The notes beneath the pieces were generated by a model that saw only the letters and a program-made list of their open reading frames with translations, had not been told where the DNA came from and ran no database searches. A program made the position numbers and the translations under genes. Shown in pieces: positions 4,897 through 5,408 of a DNA stretch of 5,408 bases; the stretch's first letter is position 1, and the number at the start of each line of letters is the position of its first letter. The DNA comes from CAYQQJ01 sp964515945. GTDB lineage: Bacteria; Pseudomonadota; Gammaproteobacteria; Pseudomonadales; Cellvibrionaceae. Location: contig CAZEWY010000213.1 of NCBI GenBank assembly GCA_964515945.1, positions 1 through 5,408 on the forward strand, read 5' to 3'.

Positions 4897-5408
4897 CATT
4901 CCCAGGTTCGAACTGTCAGTGCCATTGACTCGAAACCAGCCAGTCAGACTGTAGCGGGCTTTTTTGGTGGGCAGGACCTCGTGGGGGAAAACCTCGCTCA
5001 GGAAAAACACCATTCGCCCAAATGAGGGCGCAATGGTTTCAAGCAGTTCGCTCCCGTCCTCACTGTAAAGCACCAACTCGCCGCCATGGTCCGGCTGCCA
5101 GGCTGGATTGAGATAGAGGACCGTGGACAGACGGCGGTTGGAGCGCCCCCGAAAGGCATCCACATGCTTTTTATAAAAGGCATTTTCCGGGTAAAAGGCG
5201 TAGTGGCATTCGTAATCGAACAGGCCCAGCAGCAGTTCCCTGTTCAGGTACAGGCGCAAATCTTCCATCCAGTCGAAATAGGCCTTGAGGCTGTCATCCT
5301 GTTCACTAACCCAGAGAATGCGGTCACCGCGCACAAAGTTGTTGATATGAAAATCGCTATCCCGGCCGATACCGGCGCGTTTGAAAACACCCTCATCGGT
5401 GTCCCTGA
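4888..5408 (-). CDS. PHD2-like 2-oxoglutarate/Fe(II) prolyl hydroxylase, 5' end outside the window
   Basis: The frame is open from the right edge to TGA at 4890-4888, giving 172 residues of the C-terminal catalytic part. The GTG at 5334 is not the likely start, because conserved sequence (FKRAGIGRDSDFHINNFV) continues upstream of it. The fold is a double-stranded beta-helix dioxygenase. RGDRILW is followed by CHYAFYPENAFYKKHVDAF, which holds the iron ligands H-x-D (codons 5166-5164 and 5160-5158). LYLNPAWQP comes next, then the distal His in FPHEVLP and, nine residues later, the 2-oxoglutarate-binding Arg in RYSLTGWFR. The 61-residue gap between the two iron-binding histidines and the 9-residue His-Arg gap equal those I recall for human PHD2 (His313, His374, Arg383). 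The enzyme would couple 2-oxoglutarate decarboxylation to prolyl hydroxylation of a protein. The Pseudomonas relative PPHD acts on EF-Tu; the same substrate here is inference. Confidence 0.9.
   Translation of the reverse strand, partial: RDTDEGVFKRAGIGRDSDFHINNFVRGDRILWVSEQDDSLKAYFDWMEDLRLYLNRELLLGLFDYECHYAFYPENAFYKKHVDAFRGRSNRRLSTVLYLNPAWQPDHGGELVLYSEDGSELLETIAPSFGRMVFFLSEVFPHEVLPTKKARYSLTGWFRVNGTDSSNLGMAR

Noticed and set aside
4912..4921. GGTTCGAACTG, another T-loop-like motif
   Set aside because: It is inside the C-terminal codons of the oxygenase gene, with no surrounding tRNA cloverleaf.

Overview
The window reads as an ordinary chromosomal segment of a moderately GC-rich gammaproteobacterium, plausibly one of the marine or Cellvibrionales/Oceanospirillales-like groups. 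The TypA/BipA sequence is typically proteobacterial, and LemA, a small GST, an M42-type peptidase and a PHD2-like 2-oxoglutarate oxygenase are a familiar kind of gammaproteobacterial gene set. The taxonomic placement is inference from protein appearance only. I see no rRNA, tRNA, CRISPR, transposase or phage gene.

Layout from left to right. Positions 1-602 (minus) hold most of a LemA-family lipoprotein gene that runs off the left edge; a second gene may begin inside its 3' end. A 210-bp AT-rich divergent spacer with degenerate 15-nt repeats separates it from a compact glutathione S-transferase-like gene (814-1368, plus). That gene's stop codon lies in a four-copy tandem repeat of about 15 nt (1356-1415). 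A small, highly charged hypothetical gene follows on the minus strand (1436-1654). Next is a REP-like palindrome (1753-1779), then typA/bipA (1801-3609, minus; GTG start). A divergent promoter region (3610-3802) precedes an M42-type metallopeptidase homologue (3803-4879, plus). Only 8 bp after its stop, and converging on it, is the 3' part of a 2OG-Fe(II) prolyl-hydroxylase-like gene (4888 to beyond the right edge, minus).

The genes do not form one evident pathway. The one functional link worth noting is that TypA is a ribosome-associated GTPase and the oxygenase belongs to the PHD2-like group, whose characterised Pseudomonas member hydroxylates EF-Tu. Both may therefore touch translation, but the M42 gene lies between them and they are separate transcription units. 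I found no convincing undescribed system. The most unusual signals are in non-coding DNA: the repeat tracts on either side of the GST gene, the REP-like element with an alternative hairpin, and the differing promoter architectures between typA and the peptidase.
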